Source of the DNA: Auriscalpium vulgare | Lineage: Eukaryota > Basidiomycota > Agaricomycetes > Russulales > Auriscalpiaceae | Assembly: GCA_019915015.1 (NCBI GenBank) | Contig: JAHBBC010000010.1 | Coordinates: 682,001 to 746,000 of the forward strand | Direction of reading: 5' to 3' | DNA: 64,000 nt | Shown here: positions 43,238-53,957 of the stretch, in pieces | Layout: the number at the start of each line of letters is the position of its first letter | Numbering within the stretch: the first letter of the stretch is position 1 | Made by a program: the position numbers and the translations under genes | The notes under the pieces: generated by a model | Told to the model about the DNA's origin: nothing | The model's database searches: none | What the model saw: the letters and a program-made list of their open reading frames with translations, nothing else

Positions 43238-46200
43238 TCATCCGGCATCGCCCCAGATGCCGCCGACCCTGTGCTGAGGGAGATCGCCGTACTTCGGACC
43301 GTCGAAGGTTGAACGCGCTGGCCCTCTGCCGCTGCCCTGTAAGAGCGAAGTCGCATGTATGTGTGCGGGACTTGCGCCCCAGACGGGGTCGTGCAATGCA
43401 GGTGGGTATGGCGCGGCGCCAGGCAGATTCCCGAGTCTCTGCTGCTGAACTGGGGCCGGAAGCGGCACGGCGTGCAGTGGACTCGACGTGTACATGGCCG
43501 AGCCATGGAATCCGGTATGCGCGTGCGGATTGCTCAGGGAAGCGCTTGGGACGCGGCGGTGACCGACTTCACCCACCACTCGAGTAAGCGACACTGGGGC
43601 GGCCGGCGGCAGCAAGCTCCCGATCGGCATCTGGCCTGCGCGGTCAATGGGAGTCGCCCACGGACCCTGGGTTGGTGCTGGCCCCGGCGCATGGGAGCCG
43701 GGCAGAGGGGAGAGGTGTGGTGCCACATTGGACGAGTGGCGGCTATGTAAACCCAGAGAACCTTCGTCGGGAGCCGTAGCCCAGATCGACGGGCCTGCCC
43801 TGTATGCTGCATGTGGACCGCCAAACAAGAGCTGTGACTGCGATGCAGACTGCTGATGGTGCGACGCAGTCTGTTGATGTTGCGACGCAGTCTGTTGATG
43901 TTGCGACGCAGTCTGTTGATGGTGGCCGTGGACGGCGTGTGGCAACGCAGTGTGCAGAGGTTGCCCAGGTGCGGGATCGAATGCCGGAGCCCGCGAGAAG
44001 CCCATGACGTTGTTAAGCAGGTCCTGTGCAGTCGTCTTGACAGCGCCATGCGCAGAAGGGCTGGCATGCGAAGGAGACTGGTGCACAAACGTTGCACGGG
44101 TAGGCGAGGGTAGGTTCAGATCGCGCGGCGAATTTGCGTTGGGAGTGGCAAGTGGCTGAGGGCCCGGCTGAGGCACCAGCTTCGGCGAGAGCACTGGAGA
44201 CGATTCGGCTCTATGGGCGCGCGTGAGATGCGAACGGATTAGTCAGGTAATTCAGACGAACCTTGGATTCCAGACTATCTCGTCTTCCTCTTCTTCGTCA
44301 GACGACACACTGAGCACCTGCCTGAACGCGTCGCCTACCGGATCAGTGGTCTCGGTCCTCGCGTCGTCTTCCACGGACATACTACCAGGGATCGGAGCCC
44401 ATCGGGACGTGGTCGGCCAAGGCGAGGCTGCAGGGAGTGACGGCGCTGCGCGCTCGGCAACTGGGAGAGCGGGTGCCTCCGCAGGCAACAACATTGGCGT
44501 ACGCTTGGCGACGATGAGCAGCTGCGAGTCATGCCATATGTCCCAAATGCGCATCAACTGCTCTTCGTTCGGGTGAACCTGTTCCTGAGCTCGCGCGTCG
44601 GCAGTGTTGAGATGAGCGCCTTCGGACTCTGGCGCCGCTGTGCCCTGCTCGGCATTTGTGAGTAGCAACCCGCCGAGAGGTAAGAACCCCGCTGCCTCCG
44701 TGTCCTCCTCCAGGCTCCGGCGCAGCTTGGGCAGGTGATCTGGCGGGAAGAGCGCCACCAGTCGACGCGTGAAGGTGGTGTACGCATCCCAGAGCTCGCG
44801 ACGTGCACCATCCGAGTCCGGCTCTTCGTTGCCGAGCAGGAAGTCCAGATTGGCGCGTACCCATTTCCCGGCGAGACGCAAGGCAGGCAGGGTGCGCCGG
44901 AAGTTTGCAGTGATGCGCATGGCCAGGTCCTCTTCGCCGAGTTTCGCGGCGTCGTCCATTTCAGCGACACCGCCGTTCAGCAGCGCCGTGTGCAAGGCCA
45001 GCAGATGGTTGGTAATTCGGGACCCGACGACGGAGTCCGGCGTGGCGCCGGTGCTTGGCCGCTTGGAAGCTGCATGCCCGCGGACCATGCGGTGGGCCCA
45101 CAGCGCGCCTTGCGACATGATGACGACCTTCGTGATGGTGTCGATAGAGAGCCCGCGTTCTGCGACGAGAGCGACAAACTCAGCCAGCACGCGTTCGGCC
45201 TGTCCGGGAGCGGTGGAATCCATTCTTAAGGGGAGGGATGAGATTGATAGAAGAGTAAAGCAGGCATACACACTGGTCAGGTGGCAAGCGCCAAAGAGCA
45301 TGGAGGAGCACGAGATCGTCTTTGAAGGCATCCAGTCTCGGCTGGCCATGCAACGCAGGACGGTCCGCCGCCTCCTTGTTCTTGGCCTTCTTCCTTCTCC
45401 AGGTGTCCAGAAGTTTTGTCAGCACGTTTGCCATGTTCTCTGCGGCAGGATCGTAGGACGCCCGTACGCAGAGCGCCTTGTAGTAGTGCACCATGCTCTC
45501 GAACGTGTCTTTCTGGTAGGACGCGAGGATGGCGAGCTGATGGGACGCGTTGCCCTCGTCGGGCACGAGATCGCGTGCGCGCTCGTAACGGGCTCGCGCT
45601 CTGTCGTACGTCTTCGGCTTGACAACTTCTGCGGGCATCGGACGCCGGTTTTTCCCTCCTCTGCGCCCCCCTTCATCAAACCGAGAGCGGGTTGCATTCT
45701 CGCTGTACTGCTCGCGGTACCGGGCTAGGTCCCCCAGGCACACAAGCGCTTTGCTCAGCGTGGACAATTGACCTGCATGCTGAGCCGCAGTCGGCGGCGT
45801 CGCGGAATCGTGTGTCTCGGTGGGGAACTGGAAATGGCTTTGCGTCGTGTCTGCCTGCCTGGGGCTGTCTGCAGCCGCAGCCGCAGCGTCGTCGTTTGCA
45901 GGTGCGGTGTTGGAGGTGGGGAGGATGTGCAAGGCGGTGAGCGCAGACTTTGCCTCGGAGAGGGCGAACTGGCGTTGAAAGCGGACGACGAGCTGTGTCC
46001 AGAAGCGCTCTTCATTGGAAAGGAACTGCTTGAAACGCTGAAGCAGTTTTCTGTGCTCGACGGGCCCGTGTCGCTGCCCGCGCGGCGGCTGCTTCTGTCC
46101 ACTCGGCTCGCGCAGGACACGCTCGAGGTTCGAGACACGCTGCTTGTAGATGGATATGAGGGCATAGGAGGTTTGCATCCATAGGTGTGTCTCCGCGTCT

Positions 46201-46470
46201 TTCGACTCGTTAGCGTACGGATGCGTGAGGAGGAGTAGGAGATATTGCTTCTGGAGGCTGCCGCAAGGTTAGAGCGAGATGCACAGCTTGTGCGGACACA
46301 CGCACTTCCGTCGCTGGAATTCCACCTCTCTATCCCAGGGCTCCCGAGCCTTCAAGAGCTCCTTGAGCCCCTGCTGCAGATTCTTCGCCTCCCTTGCCCG
46401 TCCATGAGCGCGACGAAGACAAATGGTCGTGGAAGTAATACCTGGCGATGATGGATGCTTGGTCGGACAT
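43238..46470 (-). CDS. EST1/SMG7-like protein of mRNA surveillance
   Basis: Five exons, about 1,010 residues. Start at ATG 46,470 (MSDQASIIAR), then EAKNLQQGLKELLKAREPWD, LQKQYLLLLLTHPYANESKD, and the 14-3-3-like/TPR helical region. The diagnostic part is the EST1 DNA/RNA-binding segment: YDRARARYERARDLVPDEGN, ASHQLAILASYQKDTFESMV and YYKALCVRASYDPAAENM. The C-terminal third is low complexity, with HQQTASQ repeats. EST1/SMG5/SMG7 proteins bind phosphorylated UPF1 through the 14-3-3-like fold and promote mRNA decay; yeast Est1 acts at telomerase. Which role applies here is undetermined. Introns are GT-AG and about 48-52 nt. Confidence 0.82.
43841..43926. repeat. 21-bp coding minisatellite in the SMG7-like gene
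   Basis: Four units of a GACGCAGTCTGTTGATGTTGC-like 21-mer; the first is degenerate. On the coding strand they give HQQTASQ repeats. The length keeps the frame, so copy number can vary without disrupting the gene. Confidence 0.85.
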
Positions 46471-46766
46471 GGTGGCAGAAACTATGAGAGTTTCATGGCC
46501 GTCTGGAAAGTCCACAGGTTGGTCAAATGGTAAGGAGGGCGGACGGCATCGTCGTGCTTCGCAAGTGCTGCGGCGCCTGCGGCTCAGGAAAACTCTGTCA
46601 CAAGGGTTACGCTGTGACAGAAATGGTGACCGTGACTCCGATCCAGGGGCGACGGGCGACGGGCGACGAGCAAAGTTTCATTATGATCGTATGGTGGGTA
46701 TGGTAAACAAGATGTGGTATAAAACGGCTGCAGTTCCTTCACAAAGGATCCAAGGTTGTCACGCCG

Positions 46767-47911
46767 TCAGTGCAACAAGAGTGCAACGACGAATGCGAGC
46801 AACCAGCCATGGGATTGGGAGAGCTTTGTGGTAGACAGAGAATTGCCATTCACCGGAAGCTGTTGGGCACTGTTCGACTGGGAGCCGATGTATTGTCGTC
46901 CGAGAGTGTTGATGACTCCTTTACTGGTCATAAGGGCATCGTCCTTAATACATCGACAATGTTAGAAGTCACTATCGACGGCGATGGGCGAGTACTCACC
47001 GTGTTCACCCCCTGCAAATTTTCCATGGCACCAAACCACGAGTAGCGCTCAACATACGACGTGCGGTCCATGAACGACTGCGTGGTATTCATGAAATTGT
47101 AGACGTCGTTCTGGGAGCACTGAGCATTTGCGTCTACATAATTCTGCGAGCGCGCGATGTGAGAAGCTAGCTGATTAGATGGATATTAGGATTTACCTGA
47201 CACGCCCACTCCGTTACCCAGATATTGCGGTTGAACGTCTGGTGCATGTCCGCTACATACGAGATGAACTGGTTTGCGTCGACGCCGTACCAGTGCATGG
47301 CAATGAAGTCCACAGTGCAACCACCGGCGCATGCGGTGAGGAAGTCTTGTAGCCATGTCTTGCCAGAGGGCGCACTGGAAGGTGCTGGGGAGCCGAGTCG
47401 GATGCCCTGAGCGCGGAGAGGCTCAAGGTACTGCTTCCAGAGCTGCGCTCCAACCTGAGGGGTAATATTGGACTGGCCGCCCTGCTGAGGTCTGTTGCAA
47501 TATTTAGAACAGCAGCATAGAGTGCGATGGAAAGACTGAACTCGTTGAAACCGAGTACAGTATTGGCGTGTCCCTGTTGGATGGCTTGATTGATGTTGGC
47601 CTCAAATTCGGTGACGTGGGTGGGACCCCAGAGCATCGGGACAAACTCTAGGTCCGTGTTGAAGGAGTATACTCCCCATGAGTAGTACCTAGAGACAATT
47701 GAAGAGCGTAGGCGTGCGAGATGTTACCGGGTGCGTACCATGATACCTTCCCGGTGGACCGAAATTGATTCACATCGACGGTCCCGCTGTTGGGCCACGC
47801 AAGGCCGGCTTTCGAAGAACTAGTCACGGCCCTCGACTCCATTGGTTGCGCCCGAGAGATATGAGAAAAGAGAGCGAGAAAGAGAGCGTAGAGGGGAAAG
47901 CGTAGCGTCAT
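46767..47911 (-). CDS. GH128 glucanase, copy 1, with C-terminal hydrophobic tail
   Basis: Exons read from MTLRFPLYALFLALFSHIS (signal peptide) through KAGLAWPNSGTVDVNQFRST, YYSWGVYSFNTDLEFVPMLW, HANTVLGFNEPQQGG, DFIAMHWYGVDANQF, IWVTEWACQ to QYIGSQ. The GH128 (asl1-like) catalytic Glu candidates are in GFNEP (acid/base) and VTEWA (nucleophile). The family comprises secreted endo-beta-1,3-glucanases that trim fungal wall glucan. The reading frame continues past QYIGSQ by about 35 residues into a hydrophobic end (GWLLAFVVALLLH), which could be a GPI signal. The tandem copy at 48,814 stops before this tail. Confidence 0.85.
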
Positions 47912-48813
47912 GATGCAGTCCGGAGCGGTTTGGGTCGTACCAGAGCTGCAGAAATGCAGGCTTTATAGATACGCCAAGACGAGGAGTTGCCATAAGCCCC
48001 GCGGAGCATAGCAAGAGGAGGTGAGATTGGTGCCTCCTGCGGTGGGGGACGAGGTGTCGAAAGCATCGTGCTGATGTGCCTTGGAGGCCGTTGGAGCGGC
48101 CGCGCCAAAGCAACGAAAAACAGCATGAGCAACGCCAGAGACGTCATTACTGCGGATAAGAAACCGGAGAAAGACTGGCGAGGATGGAGACAGGTAGGTC
48201 GGGAACCTGAAGGGGTGAGTGTCGGACTGAAATGGAGACGTCGCGAGGCGGTGAAGGCTGAAGAACGTTCTGATAGCACAAGTTGAAGCAGCGAACGTGG
48301 ACGACTTACGACCAAGGCGATGTCTTCCGAGGAGATGCTTGTTGAGCTCGCCGCCATTCGTGCGGCAATCAGGCTTCATATCGTGACGAGCGAGTTGAGC
48401 TGCCAGTGGTGACAGTGTAACTAAGGACCTAGACGCCGGGTCTGGACGGCAAAGACGCGCCCGCGCGGCGCGCGCGCGGGCACCGCGGCACGTCCGCTCG
48501 ACGCCACTCGGAAACTCGTTGTTATACTTAAGCGGGATAGTGCATCGTGATATTGACCGTTATTTTGATAGCTCGTGTTCGAGACATGTGCAAGTACAAA
48601 GACAGTAGAAGAGGTAGACGGGCAGCGGAAGTTTTGTAACCCTCCAACCGGCAGCACGGGTTACGCGTTTACGGCCAATACAGGTGAAGTAAAACGATAG
48701 GTCCTTATCACGAATACAGTCCTTTCAAGGAGTCCGAAGTTCGTCACACTACCAGCGCAATAAGAGCGAACACGACTGTGCTTGGGAGAGTCGTAGCTGT
48801 TGGGCTTCGACTA
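47912..48813. other. Promoter of GH128 copy 1 and decayed tail of copy 2
   Basis: The stretch 47,912-48,300 matches 49,865-50,230, the corresponding upstream region of copy 2. Near 48,465 lies a very GC-rich, self-complementary CCCGCGCGGCGCGCGCGCGGG-like stretch that could form a hairpin. Between 48,720 and 48,813 is a degenerate copy of the tail-coding sequence of copy 1. No separate gene. Confidence 0.5.
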
Positions 48814-49864
48814 CTAGGAGCCGATGTACTGCTGTCCGAGAGTGTTGATCACTCCTTTACTGGTCATAAGGGCATTGACCTATAATGCGTTGACGACGTC
48901 ATAAGTCAGTCTGTATACTGGTCGACAGCGGGTACTCACAGCGTTCACGCCCTGCAAATTTACCATGGCACCATACCAGGAGTAGCGCTCAACGTACGAC
49001 GTGCTGTCCAAGAATGACTGCGTGGTATTCATGAAAGTGTAGACGTCGCTCTGGGAGCACTGGGCGGATGCGTCATTTGTATTCTGCGAGCGCAACATGT
49101 GAGATGCTAGCTAGTTAATCAGAAAAAGATTGAGCTTTACCTCACACGCCCACTCCGTTACCCAGATATTGCGGTTGAACGTTAGGTGCATGTTTGTCAC
49201 GTACGAGATGAACTGGTTTGCATCGACGCCGTACCAGTGGAGAGCGATGAAGTCCACCGTGCAGCCACCGGCGCATGCGGTGAGGAAATCTTGCAGCCAC
49301 GTCTTGCCGGCCGATGAGCTGGAAGGTGCCGGGGAGCCAAGACGGATGCCCTGAGCGCGGAGAGGCTCAAGGTACTGCTTCCAGAGTTGCGCTCCAACCT
49401 GAGGGGTAATATCGGACTGGCCCTGGACGTCAGGTCTGTTGATTTGAATAACAATCAGACTCTCGGTGTGGGCGGCAAATGATAACCACTGAACTCGTTG
49501 AAACCGAGTACACTAGTGACATGTCCCTGTTGAATGACCGAATTGATGTTGGCCTCAAACTCGGTGACGTGGGTGGGACCCCAGAGCATCGGGGCAAATT
49601 CTAGGTCCGTGGTGACGGGGAATACTCCCCATGTGTAATACCTGGACGCAGTTGAAGAGAGCAGTTATGCGAGATGTTGGTGGGTACGTACCAGGAGACT
49701 TTTCCTGTGGACCGAAACTGTTCGATATTGACGGTATCGCCGTTAGGCCACCCAAGTCCAGCTTTCGAAGAACTTGTGACGGCTCTCGATTCCGTTGGGT
49801 GCGCTCGAGAGATATGAGAAACGAGAGCAAGAAAGAGGGCGCAGAAAGGGAAGCGTAGCGTCAT
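48814..49864 (-). CDS. GH128 glucanase, copy 2, secreted form without tail
   Basis: Same exon order as copy 1: signal peptide MTLRFPFCALFLALVSHIS, KAGLGWPNGDTVNIEQFRST, TTDLEFAPMLWGPTHVTEF, VLGFNEPDVQGQ, DFIALHWYGVDANQF, IWVTEWACE, then NTLGQQYIGS and two consecutive TAG stops (48,811-48,816). Both catalytic Glu candidates are conserved. Where copy 1 has CAG (Gln) and continues, this copy ends, so its product should be soluble and secreted. The tandem duplication spans gene and promoter, about 1.95 kb per unit. Confidence 0.85.
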
Positions 49865-50351
49865 GATGTCCGGAGCGGTTGGGGTCGTATCAGACCTAAA
49901 GAGATGGAGGCTTTATAGATTCACCAGAATCCGGAGTTGTCATAAAGCCGTACGGAGCATAGCAAAAGCAAGAGGCGGTGAACTTGGCGCCTCTTGTGTT
50001 GTGGGGGAAGTGTTCACAGGACCGTGCTGACGTGCCTTGTTGGCCAATGGAGCGAGCGCGCCAAAGTAACAAAGCGCGTGGTTAATATGAGGCACGTCGA
50101 TACTGCGGATAAGAAATCGGAGAAAGATGGCTAGGATGAGAACAGGTAGGTCGGGAACCTGAAGGTGCGAGTCGGGCTAATGAAGATGCGGTGAAAATTA
50201 GAGGAACATTCTGATGATAGCAATTAAAGAATAAGCGAACCTGCACAATTTACAACGTAGGTCACCATAGGTGACCAAGGTGTAGTGACTAGTCGTCCAG
50301 TTACTCGTCTCCAGTAGCAAGGTTGTCGTCCTTACATAAGTAACGTCGCGC

Positions 50352-50395
50352 GGCCAATAATTGAATAAATAGATGACAATGGATGAGTCACGTGA
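50352..50395 (+). promoter_or_regulatory. CCAAT and TGAGTCACGTG promoter motifs of the SNF2 gene
   Basis: GGCCAATAA at about 50,351 and TGAGTCACGTGA at 50,384-50,395, some 95-140 bp upstream of the start at 50,491. The second motif is the same AP-1/E-box composite found before both MAG-like genes. The stretch 49,865-50,350 is the promoter of GH128 copy 2 and holds no other gene. Confidence 0.35.
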
Positions 50396-50490
50396 GGCCG
50401 TGGCTGGTTCGCGTCTGTGGCGCGGAGGCGAACGTGTTCAAAGACGCTCTCTCTTCTCTCTCCCCATCACAACCTCCTTGCTTGCTAGAC

Positions 50491-53400
50491 ATGGAAGAAT
50501 TGTAAGTACAAAATGTATGTTTTTTCTCTGTATTTACCCCTCTTGCAGCCGCCGCAAGCTCGCTGGCAACACCACTCTTTACCCCAGCCTCCAGCCTGTT
50601 GGTCTCCCTCGCCCCGCGAAGCCCATTCCGAAGTCTAGCAGTGTCATCGTGCGCCCTCATCCTGAATTTATGTTGTGACGGAGCCTGACCGCGCTGAAGA
50701 GCATTTCCTCGACAGAATCTGCTCCTGCCCCACCGCGTCGATCAGATGTCATTGTGATATCCGACTCGGATGACGAGAACAGCAATCCGTACGTAAATCG
50801 GCGGGCAAAGTGCTCGTTCGTTCCTGACTATATGCCTCCTCTAGAGTCAACGCGCGACCGAATGCCCCTCCCAAACCCGCCTACCCGCCTCCCAAACCTT
50901 CGCCTCACCTGGGGCCTGCGAAGCCTATACACATCCCCACCAACCGAGACCTGCCACGTCCGGGTCCTGCTCAGCACAACGCCCCGACATTCAAAGAGCC
51001 CGACAACTTCGATCCGCAGAAGAGCGCGGCCGACGCCGAGAAAGACTTGAAGGACCTGCTTCAGCAGTCGTTCGACGGTCGCGAGGAGGGCGAAGAGGGC
51101 ACGGATGAGCCTATTGACTTGCAGGATGCCATCGTTCCCGGCTTTCACGAAGGCATCAAGTTGCTGCCTCACCAGGTGGTAGGGCGCAAGTGGATGGCCG
51201 AGCGCGAGAGCGGGAAGAAGCTCGGCGGTATTCTGGCCGACGATATGGGTCTCGGAAAGACGATACAGACGCTAGCCCGCATCGTGGAAGGGCGTCCGCG
51301 CAAGTCTGACAGGCACGAGGGATGGGCGGCGGGGACCCTGTAAGTTTCGAGCTACAGTCATAGTCATCGCTGATGCTAAACTGGTGTCTAGCGTTGTCTG
51401 CCCAGTCGGACTTGTCTCGCAGTGGGCTTCTGAGATTGCAAAGATGGCTGTAGGTCTGAGCGTCGTCCAGCACCACGGACCGAGTCGAGCGACAGGTGAG
51501 CTCAGACCCAGACTCGCAGACCCACGGCTGAGCATGCGCAGACCCTGAAATCCTCAAGCGCGCTCACGTCGTCGTCACATCCTACGCCATCGTGGCCTCG
51601 GAATACAGCGTCTTCATTCCCGAGGTCAAAGACGATTCCAAGAGCAAACCCAAAGCCAAGAAGGCTTCTCCTGTAGAGTCCGACAAATCTTCGTCGGAGG
51701 CCGAGCTCTTTGGTCGTACCCTTGCGAAGATGAAGCCTGCGTCATCGAGCAAATCCAAGAAAAAAGATGCGCTTTTCCATGTCAAGTGGTGGCGCATCGT
51801 GCTCGGTAGGCCATATATTTCGGTGCCGACGGGAAATGACGATTGACCACCTTCTCAGACGAGGCCCATAACATAAAAAATCGCAACACCAAAGCTGCAG
51901 TCGCTTGCTGCGCGTTGGAAGGGAAATATCGCTGGTGCCTCACGGGAACGCCTATGTATGTGATGACACCGTGATCTCAGTCCCCTTTACTCACGCAATA
52001 ATTACAGACAAAACAATGTCGAGGAGCTCTTCTCTTTGTTGAAGTTTCTCCGCGTACGGCCTCTCAATGACTGGCAAACATTCAACGAGCAGATTAACAA
52101 GCCGGTCAAGAGCGGCAAGCCAGTGCGGGCAATGAAACGTCTTCACGTGAGTCTTTCGCTGCAGCCGTCGATCTGCGCACCTCATCACTAGCGCGAATAG
52201 GTCGTCCTCCGCGCAGTCATGCTCCGCCGGCAGAAGACCGACCTCCTCAACGGCCAGCCTCTGCTGGATCTTCCAGGGCGATACGTGTCCGTGGTGCCCT
52301 GCGAATTCGACTCCGAAGAGCATCAGTTCTACCAGGCACTGGAGAACAAGATCGAGGAGGCCATGGAGAAGTTCGTCAAGAGCGGCGATGTCATGAAGAA
52401 CTACACCAACGTGATGGTCCTCCTCCTGCGCTTGCGTCAAGGTACATCCGTTGGTCTTCTCCCTGTCTTATGCATTCTGACACATCGTGTGGTAGCATGC
52501 AACCACCCGTCTTTGGTCTCCAAGGACTACAACACCGACCGCGATGCCGTGGAGCCGACAGCTGCTGTAAAAGACGAAGACGACGATGCGGAATCGCTGA
52601 CTGCGATGTTCGGCACATTGGGTGTCTCTGCGGGCAAGAAATGCCAATTGTGCCAGTCGGAGTACGTCTTCGAACATTTGCGCGTTGCTGAATCTGCTGA
52701 GCTCTCGAAACCAGGCTGACCGCCGCCAATATCGCGAGCGACAAGGAACATTGCAATGACTGCATGGAGCTCACGAGGGCCTCACGGCGCAAGTCGCTCG
52801 CACGCAAGAACGGCTCCGATCTACCGCCGGACTCTGCGAAGATTCGCAAGATCGTGGAGCTGTTGATTGATATTAGCAAGCGCAAGGACGAGGATGGCGA
52901 GCCGCGGCGCGAGAAGACCATTGTGTTCTCGCAGTTCACTTCCATGCTTAACCTCATTGAGATATTCCTCAAGGACGCTGGTATACGTTTCTGCCGATGT
53001 GCGTGCTCCGTTGTGCGTCTCTGTGATTATCACTGATGCATCGGACTGCTGGCAGATGACGGGAGCATGACGAAGGCGGAGCGCGAGGCCAGCATCCACA
53101 AGATCAAGACGAGCCTCAGCACGGACGTCATACTCATCTCGTTCAAGGCAGGCAGCACCGGTACGCTCGATGCCATGCTTGCGCACCTCCATCACATTAC
53201 TGACGTCTGCCAGGCCTGAACCTCACAGCGTGCAACAACGTGATCCTCGTTGACATGTGGTGGAACCCTGCCCTCGAGGTGCGCTCTCTACCTCCTGCGT
53301 TCCTTCCCCAGCTGACCTTCAGCCCCAAGGACCAAGCCTTCGACCGCGCGCATCGCTTCGGGCAGACGCGCGACGTCAACATCTACAAGCTGACCATTGC

Positions 53401-53557
53401 GAAGACAGTCGAGGAGCGCATACTTGCACTGCAGGAGTCCAAGCGCGCGCTGGCGAGCGCCGCCCTGAGCGGCGACAAGGTGAAGAACATGAAGCTAGGC
53501 CTCGACGACCTGTTGGCGCTGTTCCGCCCGGGGCGGGACGAGGAGGACGAGGACTGA
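50491..53557 (+). CDS. SNF2-family ATPase, RAD5/ULS1-like
   Basis: Roughly 800 residues over about 13 exons. The first exon is only 11 nt (MEEF), then [18 protein letters not shown], a Pro-rich linker, and the ATPase. Motifs: ADDMGLGKT (I), DEAHNIKN (II), CLTGTPMQNN (III), IVFSQFTSM (IV), [14 protein letters not shown] (V), [15 protein letters not shown] (VI). Between the lobes CQLCQSE and HCNDCMEL form two C-x2-C pairs, a shortened RING-like zinc site. A Lys/Ser-rich insertion lies before motif II. These proteins translocate on DNA to remodel chromatin or act in postreplication repair and SUMO-dependent pathways. With so little RING left, ubiquitin-ligase activity is doubtful. The protein ends [12 protein letters not shown]. 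Confidence 0.87.
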
Positions 53558-53775
53558 GGGCGAGCTCGCATTGTATACATCTCTCTCTTGGATGCTCTGT
53601 AATTATATACCCTCCTCCGGTCACGATCTACTTGTTGTTTTATATTGCTACAGGGATAGGCTTGATATGTAGATGTATATATAGATGAAGTTGTTCGTCG
53701 GCTGGCCATTGCATAGGAACCGGATTGCACACTTGGCACTTGGATTCTCCTGTACAAAGTCTGTGTTAATATCAA
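53549..53775. repeat. Direct repeat flanking F-box gene, left copy (SNF2 3' end)
   Basis: Contains the last codons and 3' flank of the SNF2 gene (GAGGACTGAGGG…CTCTTGGATGCTCTGTAA…GGCTTGATATGTAGATGTAT). Repeated at 55,605-55,830 with scattered changes. From 53,776 to 53,957 is the 5' flank of the F-box gene. Confidence 0.8.
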
Positions 53776-53957
53776 TCCTATCGGCCTGCCCCACGCGCCA
53801 AAGAATTTCTCAGTGCTCACAGCCGAATATTGTTGGATTTCTAGCTGATTACTTAATATTACTGGCGACGTCGACCACCATTGAACACTCCTGTAAGTAC
53901 TCTCCTTACGACGGCGTCCTTGTGGACGGTCTCATTGACATCAGGTATCTGCAGAGA

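Noticed and set aside
46603..46632. Hairpin CTGTCACA / TGTGACAG between the SMG7-like and GH128 genes as a terminator.
   Set aside because: Eukaryotic polymerase II does not use such hairpins as terminators; likely chance.
47912..48379. Open frames upstream of GH128 copy 1.
   Set aside because: The region is a duplicated promoter; frames are not conserved between the two copies.
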